Source: Erigeron canadensis
Lineage: Eukaryota > Streptophyta > Magnoliopsida > Asterales > Asteraceae
Reading direction: 5' to 3'
Length of the DNA: 64,000 bases
NCBI RefSeq assembly: GCF_010389155.1
Contig: NC_057764.1
Location: 4,340,001-4,404,000 of the forward strand
Shown: positions 13,193-25,380 of the stretch, one piece after another
Layout of the letters: the number at the start of each line of letters is the position of its first letter
How positions within the stretch are numbered: the stretch's first letter is position 1
Program-made: the position numbers and the translations under genes
The notes under the pieces: generated by a model
Databases searched by the model: none
What the model was told of the DNA's origin: nothing
What the model saw: the letters and a program-made list of their open reading frames with translations, nothing else

Positions 13193-13370
13193 AATACATC
13201 GCGCAGAAATATTATTAGTTCTTCAACACGATATAATATTATTGTCACAATGGTTGATATTCAACCAAACAAAGAATGCAAGTTAAATCCTAAGTAGCGA
13301 GGTTTTTAACCACTAATTTCAATCAATAGTAACTATTTTGTATTTTTGTTCCAGTTTATAAACCATAAGG

Positions 13371-13990
13371 TTGGACGGAGTGGAAAGGGGAGGGAACCGG
13401 TACCGGGCCGGTACCGGTTGGCACACCGCGCCAACCCCCCGGTACTGGTTGGGTGGGGAGGAAGATGGGGAGGGTGGTGCCGGTTTTGCTGCCTATGTTG
13501 TGACCGTTATATCTGACCGTTGGATCTGTTTTTTTGTTTTAAGCTAACTGTCATTTATATATATATATATATTTATATATACACATAGTTATATCTATAT
13601 TTTGCAGGGGAGAAGAAGACAGACCCCACGACCCACGTATCCATCTATATCTATAATATTAATGTTAATTAATTAAATTCATCTTTATAATTTATACCCT
13701 GAAGTTTAAATTGATACAAAAGTCTTTTGTTTTTTTTCTTTAGTTTTCTATAAATTATATAATAATATTATTATAATTATTATTATTTAAAATTAGTTTT
13801 AGTTATTATTTAAAATAAAAATAAAAATAAAATAAATTAAATAGAAAAGGGTGGGGAGGGGAGGGGAGGGGTGGCAAGGCGCTCCTAGCATTAGGGGAGG
13901 GAAGGGGAAGAGAAGAAAAATCGGGGAGGGAAGGAAAGGAGTGAAAAAGCTCTCCCACACCTTAAGAAAAAAGTAGAAACCTGAAAGTAT
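13371..13990. repeat. GC/purine-rich block with palindrome and G-rich tracts
   Basis: Unlike its AT-rich surroundings, this block has a 25-bp palindrome with one central base at 13395-13419 (AACCGGTACCGG, G, CCGGTACCGGTT), then G-rich tracts at 13430-13480 and 13850-13940 (GGGGAGG repeats). Its ends (AAGGTTGGACGG left; CACACCTT right) could be weak inverted termini of a non-autonomous transposon. No coding capacity is supported. Confidence 0.4.
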
Positions 13991-14350
13991 ACAAATCAAG
14001 ACGTACCTAGCTCTTTTTGATTGTATTTATGACATATTATGAATACTATTTAAATGACTCTAAAATCTAAATAGTTAGTGGCGTAAAAGTGATATTCCTA
14101 TCAGATTATTATAAACTAATTTGTATCTTACTCTAGAATTTAAGTTTTTCTGAACTCAAAATGTTGATATTGAAAATTTATTTTATGAGACTGTCAACTC
14201 AAGTCTCAAAATACTTTGTTTGATATTTTATACTTATTTTAATTGTTTTTCCATATAAAGGTCATGTTCATTGCAGGTCCAAACATTTGGATAGTTTTAG
14301 CTAATGGAAAACATTAACATCCTTGGTAGAAATGGTTATCCAACCATTAT

Positions 14351-14580
14351 TTTTTTTTAAGCAGCGAGTTATTAGTTATTAATTAGCAGTTAGCATTCGA
14401 GACACCACAGTGACATCTAATTGGGCAGTATGCGATGCACGAACCACGCATGTCTGGGATGAAACCCAGGACATCTCGAAACCTCCCATAATAATCCACT
14501 CCTACACATGTAGAAAATGAGATTCAAACCCTGGTGGTTTTCCCCAAGGTCAAAGACCTTACCAAGGGGCCACCAACCCA
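14351..14580 (-). mobile_element. SINE copy 2 (minus strand, poly-A tail)
   Basis: On the minus strand the head begins GGGTTGGTGGCCCCTTGGTA (A-box-like), followed by CAGGGTTTGAATCTC (B-box), a body with CATGCGTGGTTCGTGC and GATGTCACTGTGGTGTCTCG, and an A-tail (T-run at 14351). It shares block order and much sequence with 11133-11340. I could not see a clear target-site duplication. Confidence 0.78.
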
Positions 14581-15560
14581 TTGGCATCAGACATGGTTTT
14601 AAAACTAAGTTCTTGCGATCGAGTATTCCGAATGCCTTTTTGATTAATTTATTTATGTGTTATCTACGTAGTTGACTCATCACAAATTTGAAGTTAATAG
14701 CACGGTACCTACACAATGCGGTGACCATGTGGTAGTTGAGGTGGGTGGTGTTGATAACTGATATAAAAGCAATTGATTTAAAGGGTTAATAAAAATATTT
14801 TAAAAGATAAAGCACCGATAGTATAATATAATAATTAAAGGTATATTAGACATTTCTTCCAATGTAATTTTCAACATAGGACTTTTTTTTTATAATAAAA
14901 ATATAGATATAGATGGTATATATTGTTTGTTGTCATTAATTTTTTGATATTTTTTAACGACTCATATATGCATTAATGCTAACATTGATTTTGTCATTTG
15001 TAATTCTTTATTTAATCAGTACTAAATGGTATTTTAGATGATTTAGTGGTTGTTAAACATTTATTAGTTATATTCAATATATAATATTTTTTTAATTATG
15101 ATAAATGTTAGTTAGATTTACTTGCTGTAGTCATCTTCAATTTTACCTGAAGTAAAGGTTCGACTCTTTGGAGTGGTACATTCTATTAGTTTTTCTTTGG
15201 TATATTTTGTAACGACCCATAATTTATATCTTGTAATTCAGAATAGGTGTAGAACTTCACCACGTATAATGAGGTGTCCCTTAATGTGGTACGTGACTTT
15301 GTTAAAAAAAATTATATTAAAAAAAATCAATTTACTATGAAGTTACAAGGATATTTAAATTTTTTCTTTTAAAAAATAAATATAAATATAAGTTGTATAT
15401 TTAGATAATTACTCCGCAATTATATTTGGTCTTTGATCTGAATATATTACTTCGTGATAGATATAGAAAATTGTAATATTATTATAGTATTATTGACTTT
15501 ATTTTATGATTTTGTGTCGTCTAGTAATTAAGTTACATTAATTAGTAATTAAGTTCATAG
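14581..15560. other. AT-rich spacer before the peptide gene
   Basis: A GGTACCTACACAATGCGG word near 14704 is a diverged copy of the one at about 1186. Otherwise AT-rich with no supported gene. The last part may hold the promoter of the peptide gene. Confidence 0.45.
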
Positions 15561-15599
15561 ATAACTTTTATAATTAATGTCTAAGAATATTAAAGCAAA

Positions 15600-16920
15600 C
15601 ATATTTGGGATGGTGTTGATATGATAGAGTTGTTAAGTATAAATATAGGTATTTCAGTTCACCACAACTATAATCTAAAATCTCGTTTAATAATGAATAA
15701 ACATGTAATGGTCTTATTCTTCTCTTGCATATTATTTACATACGTTATTAATGTTATTTCGGACACTCCAGAAGAAATGTGTCAAATATATGGTAATAAC
15801 TTATTTGAGGGTTTGAACATTCTCATTATTATTCTATTATCTATTAAGTGTAAATATTAGTTGCAAAAAGTATTGCATGTTCAAATATCATGGGGTTATT
15901 GGTTTATGTTCATAATTATATATTTTGGTTATCATACAGGTGGTGAGTTCAAAACTTTTGCTTATGATTATGCACCAGATCCTTGCGATGCCGGCACTTG
16001 TGCTATAAGATGCAATGAAACGCCTGGAATGAAATGCATAGCAATGTCAGGTTGTCATTGTAGTGCATGTATTTGTTGTATTAGTTATGATAAATGTCCA
16101 TAAATTCTTGATGTCATGTGCTTAATAAGAAAATAGCTAGGCCAATAAATACTGAGAGAACTTGAATATGTGCTTAGTGGCACCATTTTTATTTTTGTGA
16201 CATTTTTTGTATACCAGCAAATGCCCATTTTATTTTGTAGTGAAGGCTTCATTGATAATAATGCAAAAATTGATATACTTGTTCAAAACCATCTAAAAAT
16301 GACATAACACAATTGCATGCTTATAAATATATAATTGTTATTGTTATTAAGAAAACTAGCTTGTGATTTTAAAACAAAACTTGTGAGGCCATGTGAACAA
16401 AAGTCCCATATTACAATATTATTTGCTTTCACATTTTTCACGTTCACATTCATGGTTTTTATATATAAGGATTAAGGACCATAATACTCCATGTTTTGGA
16501 AACGTTAATCATCAAAATTGTATTTAGTGATTAAAAAAATTAAATGGATCTTAAAAATTGTTCACATATGCATATCGTGCTTTATTATTACCATTAAAAA
16601 TTTAAAGTTAGTTTAAGATTGACTTTAACATTTACAAATGGTCATCAAAAGTTAATTTCCTAACGACCGTAATGTACAAATTCTGAAATTTTAATGACCA
16701 TGTCTGAACTATTTTAAGTTAGTAATGGTAATAATTTAGTGCGATGTAATTGTGAACAGATTTGAAAGTTCGTTAGGCACTCAATGCGATAACAAAGTTT
16801 ATGGTGTGGCTACCTAGAAAATAGATGAAATAAAAAATATGTTGGTTATTAAACACAAAATGGTATTACGTACAGAATCTAACAATGTTGGAAAAAAAAA
16901 AAACAAGAAAAAAGAGATGA
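15600..16920. repeat. Segmental duplication, copy 1 (partner 31060-32700)
   Basis: Besides the peptide gene, the 3' flank matches the partner in order: the AATAAATACTGAGAGAACTT block, the CTTGTGAGGCC...ACAAAAGTCCC block, the TTTTGGAAACGTTAATCATC block and the CAGAATCTAACAATGT block. The partner has extra sequence of about 400 bp after the ACAAAAGTCCC block. Confidence 0.8.
15693..16103 (+). CDS. Small secreted cysteine-rich peptide (defensin-like), copy 1
   Basis: Two exons, 15693-15792 and 15940-16103, joined across a GT-AG intron (phase 1), give an 87-residue protein. Residues 1-23 (MNKHVMVLFFSCILFTYVIN...) form a typical signal peptide; the mature part starts near DTPEEMC. The mature part has 11 cysteines, spaced after the first as C-x4-C-x3-C-x7-C-x5-C-x-C-x2-C-x-C-C-x5-C. 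The C-x3-C (CAIRC) and C-x-C (CHC) pairs fit the cysteine-stabilised alpha-beta pattern of defensin-like peptides, and an intron near the signal-peptide boundary is usual in that family; the extra ACICC tail is not. The start was chosen because the homologous gene at 31138 begins at the same Met. Assigning it to DEFL is inference; the function is unknown. The product would be extracellular. Confidence 0.82.
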
Positions 16921-17038
16921 GCCTTAAACATTGTGCAAGAATGTGCTATAGGAGTAATCCGTTAATATCATGAGTGGAATTGCCACAGCATGAGCGTTTT
17001 TCTAAACATCATCTATCGTATATAACTTCAGGCGTATC

Positions 17039-17070
<32 letters not shown>

Positions 17071-17800
17071 GTATATATACTATTTCTAATACCTGTATTA
17101 TGTACGGATTGATCATATATGTCGTATCATTGATGAATTACTCTTAAATCAAACACAAGTTTCATGCAAAATAATAATGAAACAATAACAAATCACTAAA
17201 CAAAGGACTAAAAAAACACATATACATGTTTACAAAAAGCAATATATAATGTCATTAGAAGAAATCATATAATCTTTAATTTAGAATATAAAATTTTTAT
17301 GAAAAAGAACTAAATAATCTCTACTCCCTAATAAAGCAAATTCCTCCCTTTTTAAATATTTCTGTCTTTGAAATACCTTATTTGCCTTTAAACTTTTTTG
17401 TTTTTTTTTTCTTTAGGCCAGTAACTACCCAAAATCAGCAGACCGCCTTCCACACTGTCGCCACATTGCGCGGGTACCATGCTCGTATAATAATTATACA
17501 AACCAATGAGATAATATTACCTTATGCCAAGGATTGGACTTTACGAATTAAGAATTTAGCTTTGATTTTATGCAGAATAAAGGAGAAAATCTGATATAGA
17601 TAAATATATATATTTCCTAATTTGATGCCTGTATATTTAAAAAGAAAAATGTTAATTAATATATATATATATATATATGAAAGTTTCCTAATTGTTTTTG
17701 CAAAAAGAGATTCCAAACTAACACATAGAGATAAACCTTAAATAACTTAATGGGATTGTCGTAGGAAAGTAATAAGTATTAAGTTGCAATAAGGAAAGTG

Positions 17801-17831
<31 letters not shown>

Positions 17832-17977
17832 CAATAATAATAATAATAATAATAATAATAATTTGGAATACAGTACACATGTCGCTTAAATAATATGTCA
17901 TATGTCGATTAATAGATGTTTCACTTATGTTTTAGTTTATTGGTAGATATATATATATATATACTGTATATATATAT
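16921..17977. repeat. Spacer with trinucleotide microsatellites
   Basis: (TTA)n at about 17040-17070 and (TAA)n at about 17803-17862 are the main features, with TA tracts near 17660 and 17950. An inverted copy of the GTACCCGCGCAATG word lies near 17465. No gene supported. Confidence 0.7.
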
Positions 17978-17978
17978 A

Positions 17979-18010
17979 CTAGGCTTTTGGTCCGTGCGTT
18001 GCACGACCTG
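17979..18010 (-). mobile_element. Helitron-like 3' end
   Basis: On the minus strand, a short hairpin (CGTGC loop GCACG) is followed after about ten bases by CTAG and then T, inside a TA tract. Hairpin, short spacer, CTRR and insertion next to T is the 3' signature of Helitrons. The element would extend to the right; its 5' TC end was not identified. Confidence 0.5.
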
Positions 18011-18640
18011 ACATAAAATTCTAACAAATAACTTAATATAAGAAAACAACTTTCATTGAAGAACAAACATATTCTTTTGTGAAATCTTGTAACCTAAACA
18101 CATAACTCATGACGATTTTAGAGAAAAATTGATACATTTATAAGTGGAAACAGTGAAATGAGGAGACACTTACACCTACATAACATATGATTACAATGAT
18201 ATTCACATTCCTAATACAAAAATGTTTTATTATACGTATATAAAAAGATATATCATGTATATATGAATCATTAATATATATTAATGTAATAAATATTAAT
18301 CTAATAGTAGTTATAGATAGAATGTATTTTATGTGGCATATGATAACATTTAAATTATTGTAGTAGTAGTTATAGATAGAATGTATTTTATATGGCATAT
18401 AATAACATTTAAAAAAACGGCCTCAGGTTTGAGTTTTGCCTTACACATATTCGGGACATGTATTTAATTTTTACATATGGTAAGACTAAGTAAGGTTTTC
18501 TCTTCAAAGATCTTTAGATGACAAAAGTTTCTTGTTTAGAGGTTAAAATTAGGGATGCGAGGGGGCTTTCAAAGTGGACCCGGTTGAGATAACGAAGTCA
18601 TCGAATTTGTTTCACTCCTTATTAAATTTAATGATACTTA
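18011..18640. repeat. Probable Helitron interior and spacer, with tandem duplication
   Basis: AT-rich. A roughly 57-bp unit (TAGTAGTTATAGATAGAATG and following) is repeated head to tail at about 18306-18412 with three or so mismatches. The minus-strand open frame 18138-18398 crosses it and is not a credible gene. Confidence 0.5.
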
Positions 18641-20571
18641 GGCCCCTCCTTATACATACTACTTCTTCCCCACTTCTTACCCACTTCTTCTACTATTCAT
18701 CAGTTTTCTCTCTCCTAGAACACCCCAAGAACACCTCCTCCTTATACTACCACTTCTTCTCCACTTCTTCCACTATCCATTTTATTATTTTATTATTTCA
18801 TTTTCTTTTACTAAAAATAAATAAAAACACATTCAATTTTTTAAAACAAACACATTTTTATTCTTAAACACAAAACAATACATTGAAATTATAATTACAT
18901 CCTAAAAACACATATTAAAGCTAATAATTAAAACACACTTAATCGGAAAAGACAAACTACATTTAGATATCCTTAAAATATGGGCCGTACTTATCGATGA
19001 GGTTTTGCGGGTGCTTCTGATCTGCTCCAACTCGTCTTCGTCAATGCCGGTCGGAATTGGCTACTGCAGAAGCCCAAGCGCCTTCCTCACCTGCTTCCGG
19101 AAGCGTTCATCCTGTCTCGCCTGACGCTCCTCCTCTATCCTCTTCCTATCCTCCTCAAATTTAAACATCGACTCTTGTTGCATCTGGAGCATTTGATCAA
19201 GCTTGGCCAACGCCAAATCTGACCCACTCGAACCGGTTCCACGGCTGGAAGTTGCATCCGAGCCACTAGACATTTTGCGGCTAACATTACGACCCGGTGG
19301 CCTTCTAATTGGGTCGTATCTAAACAACTGATTCAAAGGCGCATCTGGTTGCACACTCGGACCAGCCCCAACATGCCCCTCATCCTTTCCTAAATCAACA
19401 TAATCAGCTGCAGTTCTTTTGGCAACACTATGGTCTTGCCAAAATGCAGGACAATCATTCAGGACATCGTAACACTCTTCATATGGATATCGGGGTGGCC
19501 CATGGTTCCGTTCATAAATTTCATGAGCAGCAACATAAATTTGTCTGTCATCTGCCCTGCTCTAACGACCTTGATCTAGCAATCTCTTCAAGATTGCTCC
19601 ATACATCTTGGTGGTTCTCTTGATCTTGCTCCATTTGCCTTGTAGTTGACTTTTATTGCGCTCTCCTGCTGGGCGGTTACTGTTGAAACCCCTCGACCAC
19701 TTTGGCCCAAAACATTGTCTCGTCTTGGCTTACCCCCCACTTTCGAGTCTTGAGAAGCATGTGTCCACGCCTGCGACAACAAAACCGCCTCCTGAGTTGA
19801 CCACTTCGCCTTATCTGCTACAGCAACCCCTTTTTTCGTCAACCGTTTGGGCGGTGCAGGAACTTCTTCTACTTCTTCCTCGACAGAGGCGACACTAGTA
19901 GTGTTGGTTGAGACGAAGTCTCACCTATAGGCCTCTGGAATTGAGGAATCTGGAATTGATTAAATTGTTGCATTAACATGAACTACTGAAACTGTTCGTT
20001 CAGCAGTGGCGATTGCAACAACTGCGTATATGATTGGTTCATAGCACCCGAGCTACTAGATGCCCCCATCATGTTAGACGACGACATGGACGGGGGAGAT
20101 CCCACCAGTAACGCATCAAATTCATCGATAGTGTTTTGGTAATGGTATTGGGGTGAGTTTTGATTAAGGTTTTGGTTAGTGGTTTGATTTTGGTTTTGGT
20201 TTTTGTTGGTTCTTTTAGGCATGGTGGATGAAGTGAGAAAGAAGGTTTTTGATGAATTTGAAATTGAGAGAATGATGGAGATGTGAGTATGTGAAATGGT
20301 GGATGAATGTGAAGAAGGAAGAAGTGGTGGTGGTTTAAATAGGAAAAAAAAAAAAAAAAGAGCGGGCTACGTGATTCAAAAAAGCAACGGCTACTTTCTA
20401 ATTTTTTTTTTAATGTTACTTTATTACACAAGCGGACCCCACTTCACTCCTATGCCGCGCGGCTAAATTTGGAAGAAACGGCGAAGACGCGTCCCAAGAC
20501 GTAGCGGTGCTACTAGCGGCGAGGAGTCGCCGCGCGTCCGACGCCGGGAAAACGCGGTATAAGGAGAGGCC
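18641..20571 (-). mobile_element. PIF/Harbinger transposon carrying ORF1 only
   Basis: Terminal inverted repeats GGCCCCTCCTTATAC (18641) and GTATAAGGAGAGGCC (ending 20571) differ at one base and are flanked by TTA on each side (18638-18640, 20572-20574), the PIF/Harbinger target. Inside is only the Myb/SANT-like ORF1 (minus strand); no DDE transposase is visible in the 1.9 kb, so it is non-autonomous. CTTCTTCCCCACTTCTT-like repeats lie inside the left end. Confidence 0.88.
19061..20222 (-). pseudogene. PIF/Harbinger ORF1, Myb/SANT-like DNA-binding protein, broken
   Basis: Read from 20222 downwards, the product starts MPKRTNKNQNQNQ, an Asn/Gln-rich N-terminus. It continues in shifted frames with AKWSTQEAVLLSQAWTHASQ, the Myb/SANT-like trihelix start, and an NYKANGARSREP region, then ends with a charged segment (ALAKLDQMLQMQQESMFKFE, then KRIEEERQARQDERFRKQ) like the NAM-associated C-terminal domain. 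In this family ORF1 works with the HARBI1-like transposase in binding the element ends. At least two frame breaks and stops (near 19983, 19750 and 19560) make it non-functional here. Confidence 0.75.
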
Positions 20572-20597
20572 TTATAATCTATACTACCTTATAAAAT

Positions 20598-20617
20598 CCC
20601 CCCCCCCCCCCCCCCCC
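20598..20617. repeat. Poly-C tract
   Basis: An uninterrupted run of about 20 C just outside the right end of the PIF/Harbinger element; its length may be unreliable in assembly. Confidence 0.8.
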
Positions 20618-23546
20618 TTTTCTTTTTTTGAAAATGTTGAGAAAAAATGAGACACTGTAAATGACTCAATTGTTATTGATGAACCTCCACTCTTTTTAAA
20701 ACGTATATAAAAATTTTTACCCAATTTACTTTTAATTAACTAATTTACTCTCTAAACTCTCACTTTACTCATTTACACCCTAAGCCATTACAAAATATTC
20801 ACTACCACCTTTACAACAATTGCATTTATATTAACTTACACCACTCGATTTATGTCTTTTTAATACTTTATGTGAAGTTTTGGACCGCGTATATATTATA
20901 TTGCAAAAGATTAGAAAGAAATCTCATTAGATGAAGTGGCTTGTGCTTGTCATTAAAAACAAACATGTGATAGTTGACTGGATTATTATTTGTCTACTTA
21001 TAATGGGGTGATAGGTAAAACAAAATGGTATATTTATTCTAGTTATACATAAAACTCACACTATAAGTTTTATTGTAGTTATCTACAGTTTTAATTAGCA
21101 TGAATAAATTATAAAATTTTTTTATGTTTTTATGTGTGTAAAAAATATATTGAACTAAAAAGGTGTGGGTAAAAATGATGTGACAAATTAGATTTGAAAG
21201 TCCACATCTAAAATTATAGATTTTTAAAACTTTACACTTTTTAATTGAATATAGTTATCGCGATAAATTTTTATAAATTGTTCATTCTAAATATTTAATA
21301 ATCTCTTACCAAATTCAATCTAAGATACAAACTTGCTTAGAAAGAATTTGGCAAGATAGCAAGCTTACTATTTTAATATTAGAAAATTGGTGACATTCTT
21401 TGTTGCATAAAAAAGTTATGGGATGTAGCGAGCTTTATTAATTTTCGAATATGAATTAATTAACAAAAACTAATTTAGAAGAATTGGTTTTTATGCATAT
21501 GTCAATTGATGATTTGGGCGCATGGGTTCGAGTCCCACCTAACCTTTTTATTTTTTTTTATAATAAAGATGATATAAATACAAAGTTTTTATAACAAAGA
21601 TGATATAAATACAAAGTGTATAGATGGTTGCTTACGTGTCAACATATGAGAGACCAACAACGTATGAATGCCACGTAGGAAAAATATGACGTGGCGAGCA
21701 AAGAGGTATGCCACATCTTCGTTTGGAGATAGAGAATTATATATATACTAGGTCTTTTACCCCGCGCGATGCACAAAATATTATAAGTTATTGTTAGATT
21801 AGTGTTAATTTAAACCCTTTGACGTAGACACACACAATAACTAATATTTTGTTTAATTAGTTCAATGCGATTATTATCTATTTTGCAAACACATTAATAA
21901 AAACAAAACAATGTTAAATATGAATATAAGAAATATATCAAGTTATCAAAATGTTTTGGAGATACATACAAAGATGGGAAATAATGTTTACACATAAATA
22001 TAATTTAGATAAAAACGAAAAAAAGAAAATTAGATGATGCAAAATATACATAATTTAATAGAAGCAAATAAATAAAGTTACATAAATTTAAGAATGACTT
22101 TCTACTGAAACAAAAATATCCATAAACTTTTTTGTAGCAAAAACACAATTGCATATCAACGAAAAACCCATTTACACCAAATACTACATAACATTTACGT
22201 TCTTCAATGTTTATGAAACTAAATATTATATGAGGGGTCATCTTACAACTTATCAAACAAACAACCACCCCCATAATTAAAACCTTCAAACTAAAATACT
22301 AAATCCATAAGAATTTGAAATAGTAAACCTTCTTTTCTTGTAGTTGTGCAACCCGAATTTACTCAAAATTCACTTAGAGGAAAATAAATAAATTATGAAT
22401 CACGTAACAAAAGAGTTTTATATATGATATTATAATATTAATATTATTAAAAGAGCTCACATAAACATCAAAACATTAAATGGTCCTGTATGAAATTTTC
22501 GTTAGAAACTTTGGTAAATATTTTATTAAAGGAAATGATGACAAAATTTATTGTTTTATGCATTAGTATACAAAATAAACTTTGTGCTAGTTGATCGATG
22601 AGAAACAATAATGTGCATGGCAAATCTTTTTTTAATATAATGAAAGAGTATACATGCCTTATAAAATTAAATCTAAATAATGAAATAAATATAGTTTCTT
22701 CTTTTTCACATATAAATATTGTAGAAAATTTATGGAGACGCCACGTAACATAAATCTTACGTGGCAATTTTTTAGAATAACTTTGAGTTTGAAGAATGCT
22801 TTAGAAGACTCGGTTTCGTACTGTTTTAATAATTATATATATATATATATATAACAATCCCAATTTCATCAGCTAAAGTACCGGTTCAGTTGGTACTGTA
22901 GCCGGTTTAATTTCTCCGGTTTAGTTTAATACTGTACAACATCTCATACACAAGATACAACTTTTAAAGCATAAACATTAAGACATACCCACAAGACATA
23001 CACACATACATAAATAATTCTTCCTTCACCACTGCCGTCCAACAACCAGCACCGGCAACAACCAGCATCGGCAACACCCACCGCACCGAAAACAGCGGCG
23101 GCAGATCTGATGAACCATTTTTATAACAACATCACTATAAATTATAATGAACATCCGTAGATATAACTATTAAAAAAAGGAGAAAAAGGAGAAAGAAGAA
23201 GCTACTAGTGTTAACCGAAAGCGGGATCTACATCTGACAACTTTGCAACAGCCACTACCACCGCAAAAACATCCCAAGATTCTAGGTTTATCTATACAAC
23301 AAACCAAAATATCCAACATCCCAGCCGCATGCAATATGCGTCCTCATGCTCCGATAGTCCGATGGGATTTATGCCGCCGCTAACAAATCTTTAAAATCAT
23401 CACTATCACATGTTATCCGGTGACCGAAAACCTATTTTGTTTTTCCAAAGCTATAAAAAAAGCCGTTTCACGGCGATCTTTATTTTTAACAATAACCTGT
23501 ATCTTTCTTCCATGATTTATGAACATTTCATTAGATTAGTAAAAGG
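20618..23546. other. Spacer with Helitron-like end and simple repeats
   Basis: No gene supported. A B-box-like GGGTTCGAGTCCC near 21523 has no complete tRNA around it. A roughly 30-bp unit (AAAGATGATATAAATACAAAG) is repeated twice at about 21563-21620. A second Helitron-like terminus lies at 21748. At 23030-23110 there is a CACCGGCAACA-rich patch. Confidence 0.5.
21748..21775 (-). mobile_element. Helitron-like 3' end, second
   Basis: On the minus strand GTGCATCGCGCGGGG is followed by TAAAAGAC and CTAG, then T, in a TA tract. Same layout as at 17979 with a weaker hairpin. The remaining part of the element would extend rightward. Confidence 0.42.
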
Positions 23547-23794
23547 AAAAATAGGGAATGAAATATGGATAAGATACGGAGTAGTTAGAATTACTCCCCG
23601 CTAGGCGATTTTAGCGGGAAAGTTAGTTTCAAAAACCGCCATTAATAAACCTTCGATTCTTCATCATTTGTACAACAAATTTCTTCGTTTTTCTTCTATT
23701 TTTGTTCTATTTCCATTTCCGCATCAATCTATTGGAGTAATTTTGAGGAATTTCGGATGAAATAAAAACCCTAGAATTTGGGATTTTTTCAAAT

Positions 23795-25225
23795 ATGTCT
23801 TAAAAAAGAGTTTCTGGTAGAAATAGTAAAACTCCAAAGAATTTAGATGATTATATACAGAATAATAAGAATAATAATAATAAAAAAGAGAACAATGATG
23901 TAAATTGCATTCATGATAAAGATGACGTCAGCTCAGTGAAAAATAATTCTGTTTAAGAAGGTGAAAATGGAAAAAGAGGCAATATTACTGTTGAATTAGA
24001 GAGTAAAAAGGATAATAACTGTAATGGAACAAAGGAGAATCAGGAGGTTGAAAGTAATCAAGGAGTGAAGAAGAATGTGGAGGAGGAAGGTGTAGATGTT
24101 GACAGTTTGAGCAGTTTAGGGGATAAGTCATATCAAAATATTGGTAAAAGTGCAGTAAAGGATAATAATATCTCTTATGCTCAAATTACTAAATGGAATG
24201 GGACAGAGTTAGATAATAACTTGTTCTTTGTGCCTACTGAGATTAATGAATTAGGAGAAGAAGTTGTCATTTTTGAGGATGAATTAGTGGAAGATGGAAG
24301 TAAGAAATGGCAAAATACTGCATGTGGATTTTTTGTGGTATCATTTGAGAAGAATGTGGGGAAAGTATGGAGTTGGAGAGATTTTGAAAGATTTGAATGA
24401 AATATGTTATTTTAAATTTAGGAGTTTAGAAGGTATGAATAAGGTGATGGAACAAAGTCCCTGGATGGTAAATGGGAATCCTCTTGTAGTTCAGGAGTGG
24501 AGTGCTGATATAAACATCAGTAAAACTGAGCATAGTAGGATCCCTCTGTGGATAAATATGATGAATGTGCCATTAGAGGCATGGAGTTTAAAAGGCATTA
24601 GTGCTTTGGCTAGTAGGTTGGGGAAACCTATGAAGATGGATAATATGACTACTAATATGTGTCATAAAAGAATTGGGAGATTAGGATATGCTAGAGTCTT
24701 GGTGGAGGTGGATGCTAATAAAGGCCTGCAGGATAGGATTGAGGTAGTGTATAAGGATGGTCAAAATAATATAAAGAGAACAAAAGTTGTTGTTGTAGAA
24801 TTTGATTGGAAGCCTGATATCTGTGGTCATTGTAATGTTTTTGGGCATTCTAATGAGTTTTGTAACAGGAAAAAGTTGGCCAGTATTGAGAAAGAACATG
24901 GGGAGAAGGAAAAGGAGATCAACAAGTAAACAAATGATGATGTCCAGTCAAGAAATATTTGGATTAATAATAATCAAAAGAAGTGGGAAACTGGGAAGCC
25001 TAGGAAAATATGGCAGAATAAAGTTGATAGAAGGAATGTGAATAATAAGGATTATAATAAACAGAATGATAATAAAGGAAAAGATAAATAGAATAATAAC
25101 AAATATGCAGCTTTAGCTGTAGAAGAGGAGAATGAGGAGAATGGAATTGGTGAGGAAGAGAAGTTGATAGTTGAAAAATATATTGGGATGGGTCTGCAGC
25201 CATCAATGGAAGTTACTAAAAGTTA
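23795..25225 (+). pseudogene. LINE ORF1, nucleic-acid-binding protein (DUF4283 and zinc knuckle)
   Basis: The frame opening at ATG 23795 has a TAA as third codon and another near 23954, then stays open through MKKNVEEEGVDV to about 24340, where a frameshift moves the reading to the frame ending at 24929. Recognisable parts: RRMWGKYG, EQSPWMVNGNPLVVQEW, PLEAWSLKGISALASRLGKP (the DUF4283 domain) and the CCHC knuckle CGHCNVFGHSNEFC. Such proteins coat LINE RNA. A Lys/Asn-rich tail is interrupted by more stops. Confidence 0.85.
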
Positions 25226-25380
25226 GTCAAAAAGGATGATCAAGTTTTTTAAAATAAGATGGGAAGCTGAACATCAGGAATGTGAGAATGAAGAGGAGGA
25301 GAATTTTGGGAGGTTGAGAATGAGGGAGTCAAGAATTTGGCTGCAGATGAGATAGGTGGTGGTGATACTCAATTATTAAA

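Noticed and set aside
17803..17862. Regular repeats that could recall a CRISPR array
   Set aside because: It is a TAA trinucleotide microsatellite without spacers, and the genome is eukaryotic.
18574..18867. Plus-strand open frame of 97 residues
   Set aside because: Spans the left end of the PIF/Harbinger element and its CTTCTTCC subterminal repeats.
21500..21545. Possible tRNA 3' half (GGGTTCGAGTCCC)
   Set aside because: Only a T-arm-like piece can be seen; no D arm, anticodon arm or matching acceptor stem.
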